DNA of 21,988 bases from Halorhodospira sp. (GTDB lineage: Bacteria > Pseudomonadota > Gammaproteobacteria > Nitrococcales > Halorhodospiraceae). Below the pieces are notes generated by a model. It ran no database searches. It was not told the DNA's origin and was given only the letters and a program-made list of their open reading frames with translations. This document shows, piece by piece, positions 15,445-21,988 of the stretch; the first letter of the stretch is position 1; every line of letters starts with the position of its first letter. Location: the NCBI GenBank assembly GCA_007121755.1, contig SKJZ01000200.1:1-21988 (forward strand). The letters run 5' to 3'. Both the position numbers and the translations under genes were made by a program.

Positions 15445-16429
15445 CCGCTCACGGTTCGTATGGGCGCTGCTGCTCGTTGGAGTGGCCGCCGTTTACGGGG
15501 GCGGCAACGCGGTCGCGCAAGACGATGAGGCGCGCGCCCTCCTGCAGCAGATGGGCGAAGCGTTGCGTGAACATTCCTACGACGGGACGTTCGTCTACAC
15601 TCGTGACGGCCTGATAGAGACCTTGCGGATTGTCCGTAGCGCCGATGGCGAGGGGGCGCAGGAGCGGATCTACACGCTGAGCGGCAGGGCGTGGGAGCTC
15701 TTCCGCGGTAACGATAAGGCCCTCGCGGTAGTGGCTGAAAGGGGTATCTCCGGTGAGCCGGCATATTTTCCGATAATGGCCGGCATGGCGTTTCGCCGCG
15801 GCAATCCGCGAGTGGCTGAGGAGATCGGCAGCCACTACGCGGTGGAACTGCTCGGTGAGGACCGGGTGGCCGACCGCGCCGCCTGGGTCGTCGCCATCGA
15901 ACCCGCCGACCGGCTGCGGTACGCGCGCCGTTTTTGGATCGATCAAGAGAGCTATCTGCCCTTGCAGGCCCAGGTCCGGGACGGTGGCAAGGTAGTCGAA
16001 CGTCTGCTGTGTACCCGCATTGAGATCGACGGATCGGCGGTCGAGGTGTTTCTGGAACCCGAAGCGGGCGCTTCGGCTGTTATTCAGGAGCAGTTGGATC
16101 GGGGCGCCGGTTCGATTGAGAGCGGAGCGACCCGGTGGCATGTGGTGGAGCTGCCCGCCGGGTTCCAGTTGGCGCTGGAGGGGAAATTCCGGCTCCAGTC
16201 GGCGGAGGGCGGTGGTCCGGGGCCGGCTGTCGAGCACCTGCTGTACAGCGACGGTTTGGCCAATGTCTCGGTCTATGTGGTCAGCGGTACTGAAGCGCAC
16301 CGGGGACGCATGCGAGTGGGGGCGTTACATGCCGCTGAACTGCCGATCGATGGCTATCAGGTCACGGTGGTCGGTGATGTTCCGGCCGAGACCGTAGAGA
16401 GCTTTGTCCATGGTGTGCGCAAGCGGTGA
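15428..16429 (+). CDS. rseB: Periplasmic sigma-E regulator RseB (MucB-like)
   Basis: A 333-residue exported protein with a signal peptide: basic start, hydrophobic core at about 10-22, and likely cleavage after AVA at 30. The mature part has the lipoprotein-carrier-like fold: ALREHSYDGTFVYTRDGLIE matches the RseB N-terminal domain, and the C-terminal domain carries YSDGLANVSVYV. RseB binds the RseA periplasmic tail and protects it until off-pathway LPS or lipoprotein signals appear. The start at 15428 overlaps the rseA end, consistent with coupled translation. Confidence 0.94.
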   Translation: MPKESNRSRFVWALLLVGVAAVYGGGNAVAQDDEARALLQQMGEALREHSYDGTFVYTRDGLIETLRIVRSADGEGAQERIYTLSGRAWELFRGNDKALAVVAERGISGEPAYFPIMAGMAFRRGNPRVAEEIGSHYAVELLGEDRVADRAAWVVAIEPADRLRYARRFWIDQESYLPLQAQVRDGGKVVERLLCTRIEIDGSAVEVFLEPEAGASAVIQEQLDRGAGSIESGATRWHVVELPAGFQLALEGKFRLQSAEGGGPGPAVEHLLYSDGLANVSVYVVSGTEAHRGRMRVGALHAAELPIDGYQVTVVGDVPAETVESFVHGVRKR

Positions 16430-16874
16430 ACGGCCGGCGGTGCCGATAGTGGAGCGGGAGGCTACGGTTGTAGAAGCCGTTTCGGGGGCGGTTCGGGTAC
16501 ATGTTGCCCCGGGGTGTAACAGTGGAGCGGCGGGTTGCTCCTGCGGACTTGGGCTTTTGGCGAAGCGCCCGACCGATCACCGCCTGTTAGCGGCTCAGGG
16601 CGCTCCGGCGGCGGCCGGAGATAGGGTAACGCTTCGGTTGGCGGCGGGCGATCTGCTGCGAAGCGCGGCCGTGGCGTACCTAGTGCCTTTGGTGATCTTT
16701 CTCGGCGCCGTGCTGGCGGCTGGCTCGGTTACCGGTGGTTCCGACGCGACAGTGGCTGCGGCCGGCGTCGCGGGTCTTTTCGCTGGATTCATTTTGGCGC
16801 GATACGTTGCCAAGTTTTGGAGTGTTTCATGTATAGACGTCTCTCTTTCTCCACGGGATGGCCGATCGCGGTAG
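16410..16874 (+). CDS. rseC: RseC (MucC-like) positive modulator of sigma-E
   Basis: A 154-residue inner membrane protein. After a short soluble start (IVEREATVVEAVSGAVRVHV) there is a Cys cluster, CNSGAAGCSCG, matching the RseC Cys-rich motif thought to hold an Fe-S cluster. Two hydrophobic helices follow (AVAYLVPLVIFLGAVLAAG, then VAAAGVAGLFAGFILARY). ATG 16410 sits inside the end of rseB. A TTG at 16404 is a less likely start. The C-terminus overlaps the mucD start by 46 bases, an unusually long but coherent overlap because both reading frames look genuine. Confidence 0.88.
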   Translation: MVCASGERPAVPIVEREATVVEAVSGAVRVHVAPGCNSGAAGCSCGLGLLAKRPTDHRLLAAQGAPAAAGDRVTLRLAAGDLLRSAAVAYLVPLVIFLGAVLAAGSVTGGSDATVAAAGVAGLFAGFILARYVAKFWSVSCIDVSLSPRDGRSR

Positions 16875-18301
16875 CGGCGCTTCTGGTGCTGCTTGCCGGC
16901 GATGCGGTCGCTTCTCAGCGGGGGTTGCCGGACTTTACGGAGCTGGTGCGTGAGAACAGCCCGGCCGTGGTCAATATCAGCACGCGGCAGGATATGCAGG
17001 AGCGCAGCGACGCACCCGGTCCGCACGGGTTTGAGCAACAGGACGAGTTCGGCAGCGATCCATTCCAGGACTTTTTGGATCGGTTTCTGGGGGATGAGCG
17101 GGGCGGGCCTCCCGGACCGGGGCCGTTCGGCCATGAGGGGCGCTCGTTGGGCTCCGGGTTTATCGTCAGTCAAGACGGCTATGTATTGACCAACCAGCAC
17201 GTAGTGGCCAACGCCGACGAAATCATCGTCCGCTTGGCCGACGGGCGCGAGTACGAGGCCGAGATGGTCGGCGCCGACGAGCGCAGCGATGTGGCGGTAT
17301 TGAAGATCGATGCCGATGAGTTGCCTATTGTCACCATCGGCAGTGCCGATGCCCTGGAAGTGGGCGAGTGGGTGCTGGCGATCGGTTCGCCGTTCGGCTT
17401 CGAGCACTCGGCCACCGCCGGCATCATCTCCGCCAAGGGGCGTTCGCTGCCTCACGGCAGCTATGTCCCGTATATCCAAACCGACGTGGCGATCAATCCC
17501 GGAAACTCCGGTGGTCCGCTGTTCAATCTGGATGGCGAGGTGGTGGGTATCAACGCCCAAATCTTCAGCCGTACTGGCGGGTTCATGGGGGTGTCGTTCA
17601 CCATTCCCATCGGGTTGGCGGTGGATGTAGCTGATCAACTGCGGGAGAAGGGGTATGTCAGCCGGGGCTGGCTCGGCGTGATGATCCAGGACGTAACGCG
17701 GGAGTTGGCCCAAGGGTTCGGCCTGGATCGCCCGACGGGCGCGTTGGTGAGCCAGGTAGTGGTGGACAGCCCGGCCGCCGCGGCCGGCTTTCGGAGCGGC
17801 GACGTCGTTCTGGAGTTCGACGGCCGGAGAGTGGACAGCTCCTCGAGCCTGCCGCCGATCGTCGGCCGGACCGAGGTCGGCCGGACTGTCGAAGTAGTGA
17901 TCCTGCGGGACGGCGAGCGCCGCACGCTCGATGTGACCATCGACGAGCTGCCCGAGGACGATCGGATCTCTCGGAGAGATGAGCCCCCCGCGCTGGCCGA
18001 GCCGGAAGAGGGGCTGTTGCCTGAGCTTGGGCTACGGCTCAAGCCGTTGGATCGCGACGCTCGTGAGGCCCTCCGGTTGCCGGAAGAGGAAGGCGGCATG
18101 GTGGTGGAGGATGTCCGGGAAGGCGCCGCCGCGGCGGCTGGAATCCGGCCTGGGGATGTAATCGTGAATGTGGCGCGGCGGGCGGTTCACAGCGTGGAGC
18201 AGTTGAGCGAGATCCTGGAGGCGCTCCCGTCCGGCGAAACCGTGCCGGTGCTGGTCATTCGCCGGGGGAATCCCAGCTTTCTCGCGCTGACCATGCCTTA
18301 A
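16829..18301 (+). CDS. mucD: Periplasmic Do-type serine protease, DegP/MucD family
   Basis: A 490-residue trypsin-like periplasmic protease and chaperone with two PDZ domains. A signal peptide covers residues 1-28 (hydrophobic core ending GDAVAS). The catalytic triad is H124 in LTNQHVV, D154 in DERSDVAVLKID and S227 in NPGNSGGP. PDZ1 (about 265-360) starts SRGWLGVMIQ, and PDZ2 (about 395-488) includes EGAAAAAGIRPGDVI. Its place as last gene after rseC mirrors algU-mucA-mucB-mucC-mucD in Pseudomonas. ATG 16829 has GGAG six bases upstream. It is followed by a strong terminator. Confidence 0.95.
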   Translation: MYRRLSFSTGWPIAVAALLVLLAGDAVASQRGLPDFTELVRENSPAVVNISTRQDMQERSDAPGPHGFEQQDEFGSDPFQDFLDRFLGDERGGPPGPGPFGHEGRSLGSGFIVSQDGYVLTNQHVVANADEIIVRLADGREYEAEMVGADERSDVAVLKIDADELPIVTIGSADALEVGEWVLAIGSPFGFEHSATAGIISAKGRSLPHGSYVPYIQTDVAINPGNSGGPLFNLDGEVVGINAQIFSRTGGFMGVSFTIPIGLAVDVADQLREKGYVSRGWLGVMIQDVTRELAQGFGLDRPTGALVSQVVVDSPAAAAGFRSGDVVLEFDGRRVDSSSSLPPIVGRTEVGRTVEVVILRDGERRTLDVTIDELPEDDRISRRDEPPALAEPEEGLLPELGLRLKPLDRDAREALRLPEEEGGMVVEDVREGAAAAAGIRPGDVIVNVARRAVHSVEQLSEILEALPSGETVPVLVIRRGNPSFLALTMP

Positions 18302-18325
18302 GCCTCCAAACCCGCTAGAATACGT

Positions 18326-18358
18326 GCGCCGTCCCGCAAGGGGCGGCGCTCTTTTTTT
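18326..18358 (+). terminator. Intrinsic terminator after mucD
   Basis: GCGCCGTCCC (18326-18335), loop GCAA (a GNRA tetraloop), GGGGCGGCGC (18340-18349) pair as a 10-bp stem with one G-U pair. TCTTTTTTT follows, with seven T in a row at 18352-18358. This is a textbook Rho-independent terminator closing the rpoE-mucD operon. A TAGAAT at 18316 just before the stem could be a -10 box for lepA, in which case the hairpin would sit at the start of that transcript, but no matching -35 was found. Confidence 0.92.
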
Positions 18359-18401
18359 GTGCGCCAAACGGCGCAGGCCACCGCCGAGACTCGGGTAAAG
18401 C

Positions 18402-20201
18402 ATGGAGCGAATCCGCAACTTTTCGATCATCGCCCATATCGATCACGGCAAGTCGACGCTCGCCGATCGATTCATCCAGATCGCGGGCACGCTCACCGAA
18501 CGGGAGATGAGTGAACAGGTCCTTGATTCGATGGATCTGGAGCGTGAGCGCGGGATCACGATCAAGGCGCAGTGCGTCTCTCTGGAGTATCGCGCTCGGG
18601 ACGGCGTGACGTACGAACTCAATTTTATCGACACGCCCGGCCACGTCGACTTCTCCTATGAGGTCTCCCGCTCCCTCGCCGCCTGCGAGGGAGCGTTGTT
18701 GGTTGTCGACGCCTCGCAGGGTGTCGAGGCGCAGAGCGTGGCCAACTGCTATACGGCGGTCGAGCAAGGGCTCGAGGTTATCCCGGTACTGAATAAGATC
18801 GATCTGCCATCGGCGGACCCGGAACGTGTTATCCACCAGATCGAAGAGATCATCGGCCTCGACGGCACCGACACCCTCATGGTCAGCGCCAAGACCGGAG
18901 AGGGCGTGCCCGAACTGCTGGAGGCGTTGATCGAGCGGGTGCCTCCGCCGTCCGGGAACCTCGACGCGCCCCTCAAGGCGTTGATTATGGACTCCTGGTT
19001 CGATAACTATCTCGGCGTGGTGACCCTGACCAGGGTCTTCGACGGCGAGTTGCGGCGCGGTGACCGGATCCGGGTCATGGCCACCGGCCGTGAGTTCCAA
19101 GTCGACGAGTTGGGCATCTTTACCCCCAAGCGCACCCCGCGGAATCGTCTCCTGCCCGGACAGGTTGGCTACGTGGTGGCGGGGTTCAAGGATATCGACG
19201 GCGCGCCGGTCGGGGCGACATTGACCCGCGTCGCCGAGCCGGCCGCCGAGCCGGTGCCCGGCTTCAAAGAGGTGCAGCCGCGCGTCTTTTCCGGGCTCTT
19301 TCCGACCAGTTCGGAGGATTTTGAGGCGCTGCGCACGGCGCTAGGCAAGCTTCGGCTCAACGACGCCTCGCTCCACTTCGAGCCCGAGAACTCCCACGCC
19401 CTCGGTTTCGGCTTCCGGTGCGGGTTTCTCGGCATGCTCCATATGGAGATCGTGCAGGAGCGGTTGGAACGGGAGTACGGCCTCGATTTGGTGACCACGG
19501 CGCCTACCGTGGTCCACCACGTCACCACGACGGACGGCGATGAGCTCACCGTCGACAATCCATCGGACCTGCCGCCCAACGGGCGCATCGCCGAGATCCG
19601 GGAGCCGATCATTGAGGCCGGCATCCTCGTGCCGCAGGAGTATGTCGGCAATGTGTTGGCGCTGTGCGAGGAGAAGCGCGGCGTTCAAAAAGAGATGCAG
19701 TACATCGGGAGTCAGCTCTCGCTGGTCTATGAGCTGCCCATGAGCGAAGTGGTGCTCGATTTCTTCGACCGTTTGAAATCGGCCTCTCGCGGCTTCGCTT
19801 CTTTCGATTACGAGTTGAAACGGTTTCAGGCCGACGACTTGGTAAAGCTCGATGTGCTAATTAACGGGGAGGCAGTCGACGCCTTGTCGATTATCGTCCA
19901 CCGGGCTAATGCGTTCAGCCGTGGACGCGATCTGGTCGAGCGTCTCAAGGAGATCATCCCGCGGCAGATGTTCGAAGTGGCCATTCAGGCCGCCATCGGA
20001 TCACAGATCATCGCGCGTAGCACCGTGAAGGCCATGCGCAAGAACGTCACGGCCAAGTGCTACGGCGGCGACGTAAGCCGCAAACGCAAGCTTTTGGAGA
20101 AGCAGAAGGCGGGTAAGAAGCGCATGAAACAGATTGGCAGGGTGGAACTCCCGCAGGAGGCCTTTCTCGCCGTATTGCGCGTTGACGATAGCAAGGACTG
20201 A
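18402..20201 (+). CDS. lepA: Elongation factor 4 (LepA GTPase)
   Basis: A 599-residue ribosome-associated translational GTPase, normal length. G motifs: AHIDHGKS (P loop), RGITIKAQ (switch I), DTPGHVDF (switch II) and NKIDLP. The LepA-specific C-terminal domain is present (YELKRFQADDLVKLDVLING, then KCYGGDVSRKRKLLEKQKAGK). The start MERIRNFSIIAHIDHG is standard. It is first in lepA-lepB-rnc-era; lepB begins five bases after the stop. Confidence 0.98.
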   Translation: MERIRNFSIIAHIDHGKSTLADRFIQIAGTLTEREMSEQVLDSMDLERERGITIKAQCVSLEYRARDGVTYELNFIDTPGHVDFSYEVSRSLAACEGALLVVDASQGVEAQSVANCYTAVEQGLEVIPVLNKIDLPSADPERVIHQIEEIIGLDGTDTLMVSAKTGEGVPELLEALIERVPPPSGNLDAPLKALIMDSWFDNYLGVVTLTRVFDGELRRGDRIRVMATGREFQVDELGIFTPKRTPRNRLLPGQVGYVVAGFKDIDGAPVGATLTRVAEPAAEPVPGFKEVQPRVFSGLFPTSSEDFEALRTALGKLRLNDASLHFEPENSHALGFGFRCGFLGMLHMEIVQERLEREYGLDLVTTAPTVVHHVTTTDGDELTVDNPSDLPPNGRIAEIREPIIEAGILVPQEYVGNVLALCEEKRGVQKEMQYIGSQLSLVYELPMSEVVLDFFDRLKSASRGFASFDYELKRFQADDLVKLDVLINGEAVDALSIIVHRANAFSRGRDLVERLKEIIPRQMFEVAIQAAIGSQIIARSTVKAMRKNVTAKCYGGDVSRKRKLLEKQKAGKKRMKQIGRVELPQEAFLAVLRVDDSKD

Positions 20202-20206
20202 ATCCG

Positions 20207-20962
20207 ATGGACTTCGAACTGCTGCTCGTTATTCTGACACTACTCACCGGCATTGTCTGGGTATGGGACCGTTGGTTGCGCCGCAAGGACGAAGAGCGGG
20301 ACGGTGAGGATCCGTGGTATATCGATCTGCCACGTTCACTCTTCCCGATTATCCTGATCGTCCTAGTAATTCGTTCCTTTGTGGCGGAACCGTTCCGCAT
20401 CCCGTCCGGTTCGATGCTGCCGACCCTTCAGGCGGGGGACTTCATCCTGGTGAACAAGTTCTCCTACGGGGTGCGCCTTCCGGTCTTGCGCACCCGATTT
20501 CTCGGCGGCGCCACCCCGGAGCGGGGCGATGTCGCGGTTTTCCGCTATCCGGTCGATCCGACCCAGGACTATATCAAGCGGATTGTCGGCCTTCCCGGCG
20601 ATGAAATCCGGTATGAGAATCGGCAGTTGTTTATCAATGGCGTCCCGGCGGAGCAGGAGTTGGTGGGGCGGTACGACGGGCTCGATGCCGACGGGACGGC
20701 GGAACTCTTTCGTGAACGGCTGGAAGACGCGGCCTACGAGATTTTGATTCACCCTAACTCGCCGGGCGGTTATTTCTCCTATAACGTGCCCGAGGGGCAA
20801 TACTTCGTGCTCGGTGATAACCGCGACCGCAGCGCCGACAGCCGGATGTGGGGGGCGGTGGGAGATGAGCTTCTCGCCGGTCGGGCATTCATGATCTGGA
20901 TGAGTTGGGATTCCCGCCGCAACCGGGTTGCGTGGGACCGGATCGGCGACAGAATCGAGTAG
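20207..20962 (+). CDS. lepB: Signal peptidase I
   Basis: A 251-residue inner-membrane Ser/Lys protease that removes signal peptides from exported proteins. Two N-terminal membrane helices (about 4-20 and 44-59) flank a basic cytosolic loop. The catalytic serine is S69 in PSGSM and the catalytic lysine is K124 in YIKRIVGLPGD. The C-terminal GDNRDRSADSRMWG box is conserved. It is shorter than the 324-residue E. coli enzyme but in the usual range for other gammaproteobacteria. Confidence 0.97.
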   Translation: MDFELLLVILTLLTGIVWVWDRWLRRKDEERDGEDPWYIDLPRSLFPIILIVLVIRSFVAEPFRIPSGSMLPTLQAGDFILVNKFSYGVRLPVLRTRFLGGATPERGDVAVFRYPVDPTQDYIKRIVGLPGDEIRYENRQLFINGVPAEQELVGRYDGLDADGTAELFRERLEDAAYEILIHPNSPGGYFSYNVPEGQYFVLGDNRDRSADSRMWGAVGDELLAGRAFMIWMSWDSRRNRVAWDRIGDRIE

Positions 20963-20967
20963 TGGCG

Positions 20968-21666
20968 ATGAGTGATCTCGACCAGTTGCAGGAGCGGCTC
21001 GACTATCGCTTTCGCGACCTGAATCTGTTGGAGAACGCGTTGACCCATCGCAGCGCCGACGGGCCGCACAATGAACGGATGGAGTTTCTGGGCGATGCGG
21101 TCCTGAATTTCGTCATCGCCCACGAGGTGTACAAACGGCGGCCGGAAGAGAGCGAGGGCACTTTGTCGCGGCTGCGGGCCAGCCTGGTCAACCGGAGCAG
21201 CCTGGCCGCCATTGCTCGGGCGCTCGACCTGGGCATGCACCTGCGGTTGGGCGGCGGCGAGAAGAAGAGCGGCGGCCAGCGGCGAGAATCGATCCTGGCG
21301 GACGCCATGGAGGCGGTCTTCGGCGCCATCTATCTCGACAGCGACTACCCGACAGTGGCGTCGGTGATTACGGCGCTCTACCGCTCCCGACTCGACACCC
21401 TTCCTGCCGATTCCGCCCCCAAAGATCCGAAGACACGGCTCCAGGAGGCGCTGCAGTCGAATCGCCGGCCGTTGCCCGCCTACCGGGTCATCTCCGTCAC
21501 TGGCAAGGCCCACCGGCAGACCTTCCGGGTGGAGTGCGCTGTGCGCGACGGGAGCGAGACCGCCGTCGCCGAGGCGAGCAGCCGCCGCCAGGCGGAGCAA
21601 CGCGCCGCCGAGGCGATGCTGATCGAGATCGGAATCGAAACCCGCTCCGGCGAGCATACGGAATGA
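20968..21666 (+). CDS. rnc: Ribonuclease III
   Basis: A 232-residue double-strand-specific endoribonuclease used in rRNA and mRNA processing. The signature NERMEFLGD lies at 35-43. The second metal-site helix is ADAMEAVFGAIYLDS with D112 and E115. A double-stranded RNA-binding domain covers about 154-226 (DPKTRLQEALQ ... AEASSRRQAEQRAAEAML). ATG 20968 was chosen over an upstream in-frame ATG at 20905 that lies inside lepB. It overlaps era by the four-base ATGA. Confidence 0.97.
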   Translation: MSDLDQLQERLDYRFRDLNLLENALTHRSADGPHNERMEFLGDAVLNFVIAHEVYKRRPEESEGTLSRLRASLVNRSSLAAIARALDLGMHLRLGGGEKKSGGQRRESILADAMEAVFGAIYLDSDYPTVASVITALYRSRLDTLPADSAPKDPKTRLQEALQSNRRPLPAYRVISVTGKAHRQTFRVECAVRDGSETAVAEASSRRQAEQRAAEAMLIEIGIETRSGEHTE

Positions 21667-21988
21667 ACGCCCCGGAGATGCTGCAACACAGCGGGTTGTG
21701 CGCTCTGGTGGGGCGCCCCAATGTCGGCAAGTCGACCTTGCTCAACGCCTTGTTGGGCGAGAAGGTAAGCATCGTCACCCGCAGGGCGCAGACGACCCGC
21801 CACCGTATTCTCGGCGTCGCTCACCGCGGGGAGACCCAGATCGTCTTCGTCGACACGCCCGGCATCCACCAGGGGGCGCGCAAGGCCCTCAACCGCCGTT
21901 TGAATCACGCCGCGCTCAGCGCGCTCGCCGATGTCGATGTGGCGGTGATGGTCACCCGGGAGTTGCAGTGGACCGAGGAAGATCAGGC
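21663..21988 (+). CDS. era: GTPase Era, N-terminal part; 3' end outside the window
   Basis: The first 108 codons of Era, the 16S rRNA and 30S assembly GTPase. Visible motifs are GRPNVGKST (P loop), the TRRAQTTRHRILG switch region typical of Era, and DTPGIHQ. The frame is open to the window edge. ATG 21663 overlaps the rnc stop codon as ATGA, indicating translational coupling. The KH domain and later G motifs lie beyond the window. Confidence 0.96.
   Translation, partial: MNAPEMLQHSGLCALVGRPNVGKSTLLNALLGEKVSIVTRRAQTTRHRILGVAHRGETQIVFVDTPGIHQGARKALNRRLNHAALSALADVDVAVMVTRELQWTEEDQ

Noticed and set aside
18287..18321. Possible lepA promoter (CTGACC and TAGAAT)
   Set aside because: The spacing is 23 bases, too long for a standard promoter; only the -10-like box is convincing, so it is not listed as a feature.
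1..21988. tRNA, rRNA, CRISPR arrays, intact transposases or a clear new defence system
   Set aside because: None seen on reading both strands; the only mobile-element signals are non-coding repeats.

Overview
The window is a high-GC gammaproteobacterial chromosome segment. The run nadB / rpoE-rseA-rseB-rseC / lepA-lepB-rnc-era is the classic gammaproteobacterial order, with a mucD-type protease gene inserted as in the Pseudomonas algU-muc cluster. Dense packing, high GC and SdhE/YgfX next to succinate dehydrogenase fit a Chromatiales/Ectothiorhodospiraceae-like bacterium, but that placement is inference only.

Layout. (1) 1-6921: a signalling block. It holds the 3' end of a response-regulator-bearing protein (cut by the window edge), a roughly 290-bp gap with what looks like a decayed HEPN-domain gene fragment on the minus strand, a PAS-GAF-PAS-GGDEF-EAL cyclic-di-GMP enzyme, and a GAF-PAS-PAS-PAS hybrid histidine kinase with two receiver domains. 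The last receiver of the kinase and the leftmost partial gene are close paralogues, and the two large proteins share a related GAF domain, so the block looks grown by local duplication. (2) 6933-12300: a complex II neighbourhood. ygfZ (minus) diverges from sdhC-sdhD-sdhA-sdhB, followed after a 259-bp gap by sdhE (FAD-attachment factor) and ygfX. The gap contains a 229-bp element with 53-bp perfect terminal inverted repeats and a REP-like hairpin in its middle. (3) 12352-13968: nadB (minus), a flavoprotein related to SdhA. (4) 14159-18301: the sigma-E envelope-stress operon rpoE-rseA-rseB-rseC-mucD, with a sigma-E-type promoter upstream of rpoE that suggests autoregulation. A strong intrinsic terminator ends it. 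(5) 18402-21988: lepA-lepB-rnc-era (era cut by the window edge), the housekeeping translation factor / signal peptidase / RNase III / ribosome GTPase operon.

How the parts fit. YgfZ (folate-dependent Fe-S maintenance), SdhE (SdhA flavinylation) and the SDH subunits form a coherent assembly set. RpoE is held by RseA, tuned by RseB and RseC, and backed by the periplasmic protease MucD. The signalling block could couple a shared type of GAF input to c-di-GMP turnover and phosphorelay output.

Most of the window is well-known biology. The parts that merit a second look are the 229-bp inverted-repeat element, the convergent-end repeat that supplies the C-terminus of YgfZ, the HEPN-like remnant beside a duplicated receiver domain, the Zn-binding-like tail on the GGDEF-EAL protein, and a CHC...C motif between the two receivers of the kinase. 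I found no tRNA, rRNA, CRISPR array, intact transposase or clear novel defence system.
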